In this document: one piece after another, positions 54,083 to 61,922 of the stretch
Position numbering within the stretch: position 1 is the stretch's first letter
Layout of the letters: every line of letters starts with the position of its first letter
The notes under the pieces: generated by a model
Told to the model about the DNA's origin: nothing
Database searches by the model: none
What the model saw: only the letters and a program-made list of their open reading frames with translations
Program-made: the position numbers and the translations under genes
Source: Methanomassiliicoccales archaeon
GTDB taxonomy: Archaea; Thermoplasmatota; Thermoplasmata; RBG-16-68-12; SOIM01
DNA length: 64,000 bases
Reading direction: 5' to 3'
Assembly: GCA_004377185.1 (NCBI GenBank)
Contig: SOIM01000020.1
Span: 118,034 to 182,033, forward strand

Positions 54083-54277
54083 TCATTCTTTCTTGGTGTG
54101 GCGTATCTCAACAACTTCTCCAACTAAGTCCTTGGGGTCCTTGGGGTCCTTGGGGTCCTTGGGGTCTCTGGGACCAAACATGTCATCTATCCAAGCAGTG
54201 ACCGTAATCACCAACTTACCGTCCTTCCCTTCCTCAGCATCAATAATTCTCGCTTTATAGTCTCTGATGTCATTCAA
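54083..54277 (-). CDS. Small protein with a DPK tandem repeat
   Basis: A 64-residue protein, MNDIRDYKARIIDAEEGKDG at the start, then LVITVTAWIDDMFG, then four DPK units and VGEVVEIRHTKKE. The beta-strand-like ends suggest an OB-like or SH3-like barrel with an inserted flexible loop. TTG 54277 has GGAGG exactly eight bases ahead, a strong ribosome site, so this is a real gene despite its size. No family recognised. Confidence 0.55.
   Translation of the reverse strand: MNDIRDYKARIIDAEEGKDGKLVITVTAWIDDMFGPRDPKDPKDPKDPKDLVGEVVEIRHTKKE
54129..54164. repeat. Four perfect 9-base repeats
   Basis: TCCTTGGGG occurs four times in a row without change. On the minus strand it codes DPK units. Perfect identity suggests recent slippage expansion. 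Confidence 0.85.
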
Positions 54278-54612
54278 TTCGATCTCCTCCGAATCCTAAT
54301 TGTTCAGGTGGTATATGGTTTCACCCAAAGAAGTCGTCTAGATGACATAGCCCAGGACAACCACCGTGAAGGACATGACCTATCTACTGGGTAAAGGTTC
54401 TACAGGGGACTTGGAGCAACTATGCTTCTACGCGTTGCACCCTGAAGAGATGAGAACACATTACCTCATCTTCGAGCTCGATCATCCTCCACTTGACATG
54501 ACAGTCTTTAGCTCCGCCAACTTGCCTTGCCATTTTCGCAATGCCCTTGTGATAATCCTGCCAAGTGGGGCCAAAACAAATCATGGGGGGGTCGATGGAG
54601 AATGAACGTTCT
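54278..54612. other. Intergenic stretch without a supported gene
   Basis: About 335 bases ahead of the small DPK gene. A GGAGGAG ribosome site for that gene lies at its left end. Short readings on both strands lack motifs and mutually overlap. Confidence 0.3.
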
Positions 54613-55386
54613 TCAGAGCTTCCCCCCACAATGTGGACAGAATGGAGTATCCGCCTTTTCCCCGCACCACGGACAGAATCTTCTCTCACCACGCATCGAA
54701 GCTTCTGGAGGGACTTCTTCTTTCCCCTTCACAGCAATAGCCCGAAGAAACTTAGCGTTGTGTTCTTCCGTAACTCTGTAGGCATGCCACATAATGATAG
54801 GTGTTAGGATGAGACCCAAGACACCCACAAAAAGGTAAAAGATGGAATGGTATACTACGGAGAATAGATACGTAAATGCTAGCAGCATAAAATCTGCAAA
54901 CAACAGAGCAATGCCCCGAGCAACCTTGCCAGCATAGATATGCCCTGAACCCCAGATGAAGAAACTGCCCAGTGCTGCAAGACCCGGACTCTTCTTCCGC
55001 CTTGACACAGGAGCTCCTACCGCTTTGGGCAATCTCAGTGGAGTCCCACACGACTTGCAAGAGGAATCTTCGATATTGACCAAGGCCCCGCAAGAACGAC
55101 AGTTCAGAATTCTATGCCCCGAGGCTCTTTTTTTCAAACTCCTAAGCTTCAAATACCCACCAACTGTAAGTCCCAAACCAAGAACGAATAGAATTATCCC
55201 TAATGGTAGATACGGATGAATCCACCTATCACAATAGATTGGAAAAACCATATGGTCGAAATAAGTCCAACTACATAGATAATGTTCCGTCTTAACATAG
55301 ACCACAAAAAAGAAGCCGACTATCAACAGGAGTATTCCAACAACTATGAGTGCTTTTCTTTTGGGAGCCTTGACACTAGTTTTCAT
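54613..55386 (-). CDS. TM2-like membrane protein with two zinc ribbons
   Basis: About 257 residues. Two helices near the N-terminus (ALIVVGILLLIVGFFFVVYV and PLGIILFVLGLGLTVGGYL), then a four-Cys zinc ribbon (CRSCG and CKSCG), then a TM2-type segment PGLAALGSFFIWGSGHIYAGKVARG with two more helices, and a C-terminal ribbon (CPWCG, CPHCGGKL). ATG 55386 follows GGGAG six bases ahead; an earlier in-frame start at 55491 would run through the long inverted repeat. Function unknown; zinc ribbon-TM2 proteins are frequent in archaea. Confidence 0.7.
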   Translation of the reverse strand: MKTSVKAPKRKALIVVGILLLIVGFFFVVYVKTEHYLCSWTYFDHMVFPIYCDRWIHPYLPLGIILFVLGLGLTVGGYLKLRSLKKRASGHRILNCRSCGALVNIEDSSCKSCGTPLRLPKAVGAPVSRRKKSPGLAALGSFFIWGSGHIYAGKVARGIALLFADFMLLAFTYLFSVVYHSIFYLFVGVLGLILTPIIMWHAYRVTEEHNAKFLRAIAVKGKEEVPPEASMRGERRFCPWCGEKADTPFCPHCGGKL

Positions 55387-55438
55387 TCCTCGCTCCCTTC
55401 CAATCTGAGTGGATTTGGGTCGTCTTTCGACAATGCCA

Positions 55439-55499
55439 GCGATAGCATGGTTTGGGGACAACCCAATGTCCAATCCTCTTGCCCAAATCATGCTATCGC
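55439..55499. repeat. Long inverted repeat (18-base arms) upstream of the TM2 gene
   Basis: Arm 55439-55456 and arm 55482-55499 match in 17 of 18 positions (core GCGATAGCATG). The 25-base loop holds a smaller pair GGACA/TGTCC. It could be a regulator site, a transcript hairpin or a mobile-element end. Confidence 0.7.
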
Positions 55500-55538
55500 C
55501 AAAGATGGCATGGACATTTAAGGTTTAAAGGTTTCCAA

Positions 55539-55646
55539 AATGTCCGAGTTCGCTACCTTACCCCTTCTCATATATGAAGACAATACCCTGAAAACCTCTC
55601 AAATCAACCCGGAATGTCCGACTTTGCTATACCAACTCGGACATTC
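55539..55646. repeat. AATGTCCGAGTT-like repeats, direct and inverted
   Basis: AATGTCCGAGTT at 55539-55550, AATGTCCGACTT at 55613-55624 and the inverted copy AACTCGGACATT at 55634-55645. A weaker TGTCGGAGTT follows near 55679. The 55613 and 55634 copies face each other across nine bases. No gene is supported in 55500-55778. Confidence 0.6.
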
Positions 55647-55778
55647 TGTGACAGAAACAACTACCCAGTATCACAATGTGTCGGAGTTCTCATTGGAATA
55701 CGCCACTTTCTGTGGTGGCTACTGTTACCACCACCTAGGCTCACATGAGCTGTTACTCTTGGCTTGACACAATCTAAA

Positions 55779-56435
55779 CTATCTCGCTCTTGGTAGCGAC
55801 CTTATGCGTTCTTGTATCTTGTTGTAGATTTGGAAAACTGTCCTGAGTTCTCCCTCTGTTCTGTTTTCAATATAATCATAGTCCTTCTGGTCATAAGCAT
55901 CCCAGACGCCCTTACTCGACGCTTTACTTTCCACAGTTCGCAAACGGCCCGCCATCTCACGCGTGGTTTTCGGATAGAGAGTAAGGTCGTCTGGAAAGAG
56001 GAAACAACCTACGTTTGCCAGGTCTATCTGTTTGGTCTTTAGAAAAAGGTCAAACAACACAGAGGGCGACTCTATCTGCCTATGCACACCTCTGCAATAC
56101 AGGGCGGGAATGTCGAACCTTGAAATGCCTGACCCACAAAGAACAAGATCCTCGAGCGGCTTGCCTAGTATCCACACTCCTTCCTGTTTGATCTTCTGCC
56201 ACTCTTGCTCGAAGCGAGACTTGATTGCGTTGAGCAACTCCGTTTCATTTCCGTAGTCCCAAATCCAAAATCCGTCAAGTTTGGCGTTTCGTGGTATTGA
56301 GTCCTTGAGCATTTTGGAGAAGAAGCATCCTCCAAGGAGGATATGCTCAGGTAAAGCTGGGTTGACGATTAACGAGCTTCTCCGCTTATTCCTGTCATCC
56401 ACAGGAACATAGAATTCCAGGTCTAAGAACAACAA
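55779..56435 (-). CDS. Probable DEDD-type 3'-5' exonuclease (RNase H-like fold)
   Basis: About 218 residues. FLDLEFYVP at the N-terminus gives the DxE of Exo I; LVLCGSGISRFDIPAL near 120 resembles Exo II (second Asp); YIENRTEGELRTVFQIYNKI near 195 sits where Exo III of the PolB-related exonuclease family lies, though the acid there is Glu rather than Asp. TTG 56435 is favoured by GAGGTGAT four bases ahead; a GTG at 56444 lies inside that site. It might process DNA or RNA of the element; family placement is moderate. Confidence 0.55.
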   Translation of the reverse strand: MLFLDLEFYVPVDDRNKRRSSLIVNPALPEHILLGGCFFSKMLKDSIPRNAKLDGFWIWDYGNETELLNAIKSRFEQEWQKIKQEGVWILGKPLEDLVLCGSGISRFDIPALYCRGVHRQIESPSVLFDLFLKTKQIDLANVGCFLFPDDLTLYPKTTREMAGRLRTVESKASSKGVWDAYDQKDYDYIENRTEGELRTVFQIYNKIQERIRSLPRAR

Positions 56436-56631
56436 GATTATCACCTCAAATTCGCTGTGCTGTGTAATGAGTATCTGGGAAATAAAGTTGTACCTCAGGG
56501 AAACGTGAGAATCGTATCACAAAGATGGCGAAGTTCAATATGATGGAAGACATCTTCTTGCTCAGCGGGAAGAAATTGACTGGTCGAATGGGGCTTACGG
56601 CGGTGATCTGGCACCTACCCTCGTATTGTTG

Positions 56632-57234
56632 CTAAGTTTTCGGTTTTTGCTCTGTAGGCTGGGAGAGCTTTTTCCATTCAAGGACCTTATCAGCGATGCT
56701 CTGAGCACCGGAAACGGTGAAGTAGAAAGCGATGACGACAGCATAGACACCGAAGAAGGATTGTACAAATGGGTGTAGCTCAACCTTCCAAGTCTGAGTG
56801 ACGTTCCCAGTGTCATTTGAGGTACCATTTGGAGTGACTGCAGAGGGTTGCTGGACCTCTAGCGTTTCGGGCGACTTGATCCAAGTGAGCACAAAGACGA
56901 GCAATACAAGTGTGAGGGCAACGGTTACTACTGTTCTTAGCCTAGTCATCCATTTCTCGGGTTTCTGATCCTCTTCCCCCAAGATGTCTTCCCTAATGAA
57001 TTTCATTCCAGTGGGTATTAGAATCACAAGTATCGATAACGCTACGACCACAATGAACAAACCACTGACAAGATTCTCAAGGAAGTCTTTGTACCCCCTG
57101 TAAAACTGCCACGCTGGGTAGGCAATCACAGCTAAGAAGAAGAAGATCGCAATTATTACTGCAATTGTGAGCCTCCAATTTTTGGGTTTCTTGAGCCAAT
57201 CTTTGAACCCCTCACCGCTTGATTCTTCTGTCAT
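56632..57234 (-). CDS. Four-helix membrane protein
   Basis: A 200-residue membrane protein: LTIAVIIAIFFFLAVIAYPAW, LVSGLFIVVVALSILVILIP, VVTVALTLVLLVFVLTW and SFFGVYAVVIAFYFTVSGA, with an external loop rich in Asn/Thr (NGTSNDTGNVTQ, several N-glycosylation sequons). GAGGAGG lies ahead of the ATG. It is 22 bases downstream of the wHTH gene, so both share a transcript. No family recognised. Confidence 0.65.
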   Translation of the reverse strand: MTEESSGEGFKDWLKKPKNWRLTIAVIIAIFFFLAVIAYPAWQFYRGYKDFLENLVSGLFIVVVALSILVILIPTGMKFIREDILGEEDQKPEKWMTRLRTVVTVALTLVLLVFVLTWIKSPETLEVQQPSAVTPNGTSNDTGNVTQTWKVELHPFVQSFFGVYAVVIAFYFTVSGAQSIADKVLEWKKLSQPTEQKPKT

Positions 57235-57256
57235 TCACACCCTCCTCGTGCGACAA

Positions 57257-57604
57257 TCATAAGTCATGATATTGATCTTTTGGCGAGACCGACTGGTCAC
57301 CTATGACCTTTTTGAATCTGTCATACTTGGTGTTGGGGAAATGGGCCTCTGTCTTGTCTTTGCCGATTACTAAGAGGTATGTAATCGATCTACCGGTCTT
57401 TGGTTTCCATAGACTTTGGATGTAACCGTGCCTTTCCAATGTCTTTAGCTGACTGGTGATGGATCCATCAACCCATTCAGTGAGCTCCTTTCGTGTGAAC
57501 ACGTCTTTGGGTGTTGGACTTTTGTTTGACGCTTCCTTGAGGCAGTTGAACGTGAACGCATTGAGTTTCACGCCCAGATCTTTCAACTTCTCTTTCCGAG
57601 TCAT
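57257..57604 (-). CDS. Winged-helix DNA-binding protein
   Basis: About 115 residues. KLNAFTFNCLKEASNKSPTPKDVFTRKELTEWVDGSITSQLKTLERHGYI is a helix-turn-helix with recognition helix GSITSQLKTLERHG and the following wing at WKPKTGRSITYLLVIG. ATG 57604 has GGAAGG a few bases ahead; ATG 57625 is in frame. It lies between the EEP nuclease and the membrane protein, all on the minus strand. Confidence 0.7.
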   Translation of the reverse strand: MTRKEKLKDLGVKLNAFTFNCLKEASNKSPTPKDVFTRKELTEWVDGSITSQLKTLERHGYIQSLWKPKTGRSITYLLVIGKDKTEAHFPNTKYDRFKKVIGDQSVSPKDQYHDL

Positions 57605-57641
57605 TTTCCTTCCTTCCAGCTCCATTTACATTTGATGTCGG

Positions 57642-58622
57642 TTAGTCCTTCTCCATTGAGAATTCCACGTAGAGTGGGTAGTGATCTGAAATTCTCCAGG
57701 AAAGCGATGTCTTGCTGAGGGCCCTGTCCTTCAAGACCAGGTCGACGAAATCAAAGCCTCCCGCCCGACCTGTATACTCCAGAGACAGGCGGGGAGCGCC
57801 CTGATCCCCGGTGAACCAGGCAACTTGATCGTAATACGATTCCCCTGCAGAGTCAGCGAAGATGGTACGACGCACATCGTGGAGCTCTTGAGGAGCCTCC
57901 AGTCCAGTTGACGTGAAGGCATCATAGAGCTTGTCCCCCCTCCGATTAGTGTTGAAGTCTCCGAGAGCGATGAGGTTGTGGTCCCACGCGTTGACTTGCC
58001 TGGCCCATTCAGACAGCCACTCAGCGATCTTCTTCAACTCGGCTTCGCGTTGGGACACGTTCCCGTATATCACATGGAGCGTCACCAAGATGAACGTCCG
58101 GTTGCCAGAAACGAAGCTCACCGCGTAAGGCGTCCGAGCGAACTGCCTCAGAGTCGCGGCTTCTGCGTCCGGTACCTTGTCCTCTGGAATGACGAGTTCG
58201 CATGCCAATCCTGAAAGATTCGCGCGTCTCTTGTCGAACACGAATGCCAGACGTTCGTCGTGCCCAGGGTCGCCCCGGGTCACATCGGTGAGAATCAAAC
58301 CCCAGTGTGGGTCGGGATAGTTGAGGTATTTCAGCATGTACCGAAGGGCTCTCAGGTTGCCCGTTACTTCCTGGATCGCCACCACATCGAAACGGGAGAC
58401 GATCTCTGCTATGCACAAAAGAGAATGCAGGTCTCGTTTGGGGCTGTCGCTCGATGTGGATACCCATTTCTTGGTGACGTTCCCGAAGCAACGGATATTC
58501 CAGGTGCCAATGAGGAGGTTGTGGTCGAGCCACTTGGCGGGGATTCGGTCGTCGAGCTCTGTACGCAGTTCCCGGAGCTCGTCCTCGACTGAGGCGGGAG
58601 CGTCGTCAGTGATCTCCACCAT
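57642..58622 (-). CDS. Endonuclease/exonuclease/phosphatase (EEP) family protein
   Basis: A 326-residue metal-dependent phosphoesterase. GTWNIRCFG near 40, VVAIQEV near 75 (metal-binding Glu), TLHVIYG near 180, ALGDFNTNRRGD near 210 and SDHYPLYVEF at the C-terminus are the five EEP motifs, so the active site is complete. It resembles DNase I-like nucleases more than inositol phosphatases, but substrate is open. No signal peptide. ATG 58622 has a GGAG-type site ahead; a longer start at 58685 adds a basic stretch. A poly-T run about 135 bases upstream insulates it. Confidence 0.85.
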   Translation of the reverse strand: MVEITDDAPASVEDELRELRTELDDRIPAKWLDHNLLIGTWNIRCFGNVTKKWVSTSSDSPKRDLHSLLCIAEIVSRFDVVAIQEVTGNLRALRYMLKYLNYPDPHWGLILTDVTRGDPGHDERLAFVFDKRRANLSGLACELVIPEDKVPDAEAATLRQFARTPYAVSFVSGNRTFILVTLHVIYGNVSQREAELKKIAEWLSEWARQVNAWDHNLIALGDFNTNRRGDKLYDAFTSTGLEAPQELHDVRRTIFADSAGESYYDQVAWFTGDQGAPRLSLEYTGRAGGFDFVDLVLKDRALSKTSLSWRISDHYPLYVEFSMEKD

Positions 58623-58756
58623 GAAGCTCACTCCCTCCCACTCGCATATCGTTCTCTTCTTTCGACAGCTACTCTCTCTATCCACTTACTGGTCTTGCTT
58701 CCAATCTCCTCAACGATTTTCTTGTCTTCCTTCACACGACCTCCCTCCCTTTCCCT

Positions 58757-58765
58757 AAAAAAAAA
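58757..58765 (-). terminator. Nine-base T run (minus strand)
   Basis: Nine A on the plus strand give T9 on the minus strand, between the membrane-HAD gene and the EEP gene. It suits archaeal oligo-T termination of transcripts from upstream. Confidence 0.45.
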
Positions 58766-59231
58766 GGGGGTGATAAGAACCCATAAAGAATGGATGTATT
58801 AAAGGCTTTTGAGATTTTTTTCGCTTTTCTTCAAAGAAGGTTCTGAAATAAGTATCCTCATAGGAGTTCGAAGAGGTCCATCTATTACTAGAGTGGGTAC
58901 GTACAGCCATACAAAACTCTTGGAGATGTCGAGTTACTAATCTCCAATCTGATCACCACAAAGGATGCATGTCATCTCCCAACGGGAAGAAAAGTTATGG
59001 TTTGAGGCCGTTCTGATGGAAGATCATGGTGTGAACGGCCTCTTCGTTGTGGAGGGATGCTTAGATAACTGGAAGTAAAGTAGACATCGTTGCACACAAA
59101 CCTAATCTCCACGTATTGGCTTTTGAGAAAAAGAGAATGTCTTCCTTCCCTATGAAGGAAGATAATAGCAAGAGAACCGCTGAGTAATTGACCCCTGACC
59201 TTCCTCTCTGGCGTGATCAAATACTCAGGTA
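58766..59231. other. Noncoding stretch with two perfect hairpins
   Basis: About 465 bases after the membrane-HAD gene. GAGGCCGTTC (59004-59013) pairs with GAACGGCCTC (59033-59042); TCTTCCTTC (59140-59148) pairs with GAAGGAAGA (59154-59162) across five bases. No gene is supported; a reading at 58972-59235 has no motif and is cut by the hairpins. A structured RNA or 3' processing region is possible. Confidence 0.45.
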
Positions 59232-60617
59232 TCACTTATGCCCCGAAGAAGTCTCTTGGCTAGGAGATTGACACAGAAAAGTATCGAAATTCCTAATCAA
59301 CCACTCAGCAGCTGATAGCAAGTCTGGGCTCACATGAGTCGGCTCCACCCAGTCATCTTGGCTCCGAAGGTGGTCGAGACTGTAGGTTGTGGTGAGAAGG
59401 ATGCTATTGCATCCAAATGCCTGGCCTGCGGCAACATCCTTGTTAGAGTCACCAATTATCCACGATTCATTGGGAGTGATTCTATACTTGCGCTCTGCAC
59501 GCCGAAACAATCCTATTCTAGGTTTTCTGCAAGGGCATTCAATGTCAGGATGATGCGGGCAATAGAAAATGTCAGTGACCTCACAACCGTGTAGAAATGA
59601 GAAATCTCCTTGGAGTCTTCGGAAAGGTCCCTGGGCCCCTCTTCTAGTGAGTCTCGCACGGAGACTCCTCAGCATTCTTCTATGGATTCCTTTCAATCCC
59701 TCCTCGGTCAGAAGTCCTCGCCCTACAACCTCCTGATTTGTTACCAGAATCACCTTCCACCCAACTCTGTTGAACCGTCTGATGGCTGCTCTGACGTCTC
59801 GGGGGCCAACAAGCCTTCCCCCAATGGTCAGAAAGCTCGATAGTCCACGCCGAACTCGACGTTCGAATTCGAAAATGCCCCAGGAAGTGATCCCATACTT
59901 ACTTGTACCCTTTGTGGCTCGATTCCTTCTGACTTTGGCGATATCTAGGTTTATGACGCCGTCACGATCCAGAAAAACGGCTATATTTGAGCCCGAGGTT
60001 TTGCAGTACACCCTCGTTAGTTCCAGTGGCATCCGCCGAATGCGAGAGAGTTTTCGAACAATGAGGACTGAAGCTAGTATCATTGCTACCCAATAGAGAG
60101 GGGCAACCCACCACATGCCGGCATGAACAGCTTCGACTATCCCAGTATTAGTCTGCCACTGAACAACTACTGCGCTGAGGATAAGAACTGAGACGGAGAA
60201 GAGAACATACAAACCAACCCTGATTCCCACCACGAGACCAGCATCTTCGTAGAAGTTCTCGAAGTCAATCCAGCCAATTCTCCTGTCAAGCTCCTTCCGT
60301 GAATCATGCCACCCCACAAGGGATGCCAACTTCCTCCTTTCAAGGAACTTCGCTATGTAGAACGTAATGATTTTGTGGATTGTGTAGCTAGAGAGAATGT
60401 GCCATATGAACAGTAGGGTGATCAGAGCAAGAATGACGACATAATAGTAGCTTCTCGTTTGAAGTATGAAAGCAACAGTCACGCCCAACGCCGTCATGAG
60501 AGCCACGAAGAGCGCCTCCCGGCCTATGATGCGTCGTTTGATCTCATCTCGCAAGTCTTCGTACTCAGCAAGTACTGCTTGGAGTCGGAGCTCATTGATA
60601 TTCTTCTCCTCCACCAT
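59232..60617 (-). CDS. Four-helix membrane domain fused to a HAD-IIIA (GmhB-like) phosphatase
   Basis: About 461 residues. A cytosolic helix (ELRLQAVLAEYEDLRDEIKRR) leads to helices near 34-54 and 58-76, a charged helical stretch, then helices near 126-150 and 165-187. A HAD domain follows with FLDRDGVIN at 215-223 (nucleophile and acid Asp), VTNQ near 293, zinc ligands C-P-H near 353 and C-P-C near 361, and IGDSNKD near 388, as in GmhB/HisB phosphatases. ATG 60617 is chosen from a TATA box 24 bases ahead; an in-frame start at 60695 is less likely. A sugar-phosphate or nucleotide substrate is likely by family, but the membrane fusion is unusual. Confidence 0.8.
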   Translation of the reverse strand: MVEEKNINELRLQAVLAEYEDLRDEIKRRIIGREALFVALMTALGVTVAFILQTRSYYYVVILALITLLFIWHILSSYTIHKIITFYIAKFLERRKLASLVGWHDSRKELDRRIGWIDFENFYEDAGLVVGIRVGLYVLFSVSVLILSAVVVQWQTNTGIVEAVHAGMWWVAPLYWVAMILASVLIVRKLSRIRRMPLELTRVYCKTSGSNIAVFLDRDGVINLDIAKVRRNRATKGTSKYGITSWGIFEFERRVRRGLSSFLTIGGRLVGPRDVRAAIRRFNRVGWKVILVTNQEVVGRGLLTEEGLKGIHRRMLRSLRARLTRRGAQGPFRRLQGDFSFLHGCEVTDIFYCPHHPDIECPCRKPRIGLFRRAERKYRITPNESWIIGDSNKDVAAGQAFGCNSILLTTTYSLDHLRSQDDWVEPTHVSPDLLSAAEWLIRNFDTFLCQSPSQETSSGHK

Positions 60618-60635
60618 GATGTGATATTCTTCACC

Positions 60636-60645
60636 GAATATATGA
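60636..60645 (-). promoter_or_regulatory. TATA box of the membrane-HAD gene
   Basis: The minus strand reads TCATATATTC, centred about 24 bases before ATG 60617, implying a leaderless transcript separate from the phosphoribosyltransferase pair. Confidence 0.5.
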
Positions 60646-61070
60646 TAATGTGTTTGCCAACGCGAAGGATCTTGGCAGCGAACAGACTCTCTCATGGCCA
60701 GTAGTCCAATTGGAGTTCACGGTGGGGCTAGGTATCTCATATGGTTATTCTTGGTTTCCAGCCAATAAGCCCTTGAGAAAGATCCAACGATTCCCTTCGG
60801 GCATGGACCTGCTGACACTTCTTCTAGCCGATTCTGTTCTTACGCCCATTGGTGTTGTTGCGGGGATTGCGACTTGGCTCATACCAGGACTGCACGTGAA
60901 TAATGTCAGGATGTCTAACTCAATCCAGCAGGATGTAGGTTGGGGAATGAATATCCCCGTCTCGTATTGTCGACTTCCATTGAATCTGCCCTCTAGCCTT
61001 CTGTCATTTTGAACTACGACTACAGGGGACTAGCTAAGAATAGAAGCTCTGCAGATTTTTGAGCTTCGGA
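60646..61070. other. Intergenic stretch, no supported gene
   Basis: About 425 bases between two minus-strand genes. A plus-strand reading of up to 120 codons (60650-61012) is open and partly hydrophobic, yet has no ribosome site, TATA box or recognisable motif, and overlaps the HAD promoter. Confidence 0.3.
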
Positions 61071-61922
61071 TTAACCATCAACTGGGACAGGCGGTTCCGT
61101 CTTGCGTATAAGAACACGGTCATTCGGAGAGAGGTAGTCCAGACTGGACGACAAAGATGCCCCTATGTCAGAAGCAGAAATGGCAATGGGTTGCATTTCA
61201 CAGTCCTTCATCAGATAGACAACCCAGACGGACTGGAGAATGTTCCTCGATTCTGAATTCATTCTGGTATTCAGATGCCGGGGAACTGAGGGATTGTGGC
61301 AATCGCTTCTCTTGTATTTCGGATGACGATGAGAGAAATGAGAAGAACAGTAGTAGGACTGACAGATAGGGCAGAATGCTCCTGCGTATGATTCGCACTG
61401 AGGTACAGAGCAAAGGGTGGCGTAGTTGAGCAAATCGACTGGAATGTTCTGTGAAATCATGTGTCCAACCGTTTGAAAAGCGCACCACACTTCACCCATC
61501 TCCGTAGTGAGATGCGATGTCCTCTTCTTGACCCACAATTCTTGAGTAGAATCCGTCAGTCGCCAAGGCGAATTGGGATAGATCATCTTTCGTTTCCTTG
61601 CATCACAGTACATGTGGAAACATTCATGAACGGCAACCACAAACCAAAAGAAGGTCGCATATCTCCCGAATGTCTTCGAATTCACTTCCGACAATGCGCT
61701 TGAGCTGAAACGCAATGATGGTACACTTGAGTCCCACTTGATCCTTGCTGCTGGAGTTTGGTCCTCAATTGAGACGGACGGTTCCGGTACAGATCTGTGA
61801 TGTCTATCGAACACAACTCTGTGGGCGATTCTGGCCAAAGGCCTTAGCCCGAAATCTGGAGGATCCATTCGAACCTGGACAAGTTGAGGGCATGACTGCC
61901 GAGCCAATCTAGATAGATTCAT
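61071..61922 (-). CDS. HExxH (zincin-like) protein with Cys/His zinc cluster
   Basis: A 283-residue protein. FVVAVHECFHMY (His99, Glu100, His103) fits the bbHEbbHbb zinc-metalloprotease signature, preceded by a hydrophobic strand and followed by a possible third ligand region. Residues 171-209 hold Cys171, 176, 184, 187, 192, His195, 198, 200 and Cys208, a spacing close to AN1-type zinc fingers. The N-terminal 80 residues and the tail have no motif. ATG 61922 overlaps the phosphoribosyltransferase stop as ATGA, so the two are coupled. No close family is recognised; protease activity is inferred from the motif alone. Confidence 0.55.
   Translation of the reverse strand: MNLSRLARQSCPQLVQVRMDPPDFGLRPLARIAHRVVFDRHHRSVPEPSVSIEDQTPAARIKWDSSVPSLRFSSSALSEVNSKTFGRYATFFWFVVAVHECFHMYCDARKRKMIYPNSPWRLTDSTQELWVKKRTSHLTTEMGEVWCAFQTVGHMISQNIPVDLLNYATLCSVPQCESYAGAFCPICQSYYCSSHFSHRHPKYKRSDCHNPSVPRHLNTRMNSESRNILQSVWVVYLMKDCEMQPIAISASDIGASLSSSLDYLSPNDRVLIRKTEPPVPVDG

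Noticed and set aside
54366..54692. Overlapping readings on both strands
   Set aside because: They overlap each other and the TM2 gene end, with no motif.
55540..55767. Plus-strand reading of 75 codons
   Set aside because: Lies across the repeated AATGTCCGAGTT sites and has no motif.
58972..59235. Minus-strand reading of 87 codons
   Set aside because: No motif, no ribosome site, overlaps the end of the HAD gene and runs through two perfect hairpins.
60650..61012. Plus-strand reading of 120 codons
   Set aside because: No family signal, overlaps the HAD promoter and gene start; probably chance.
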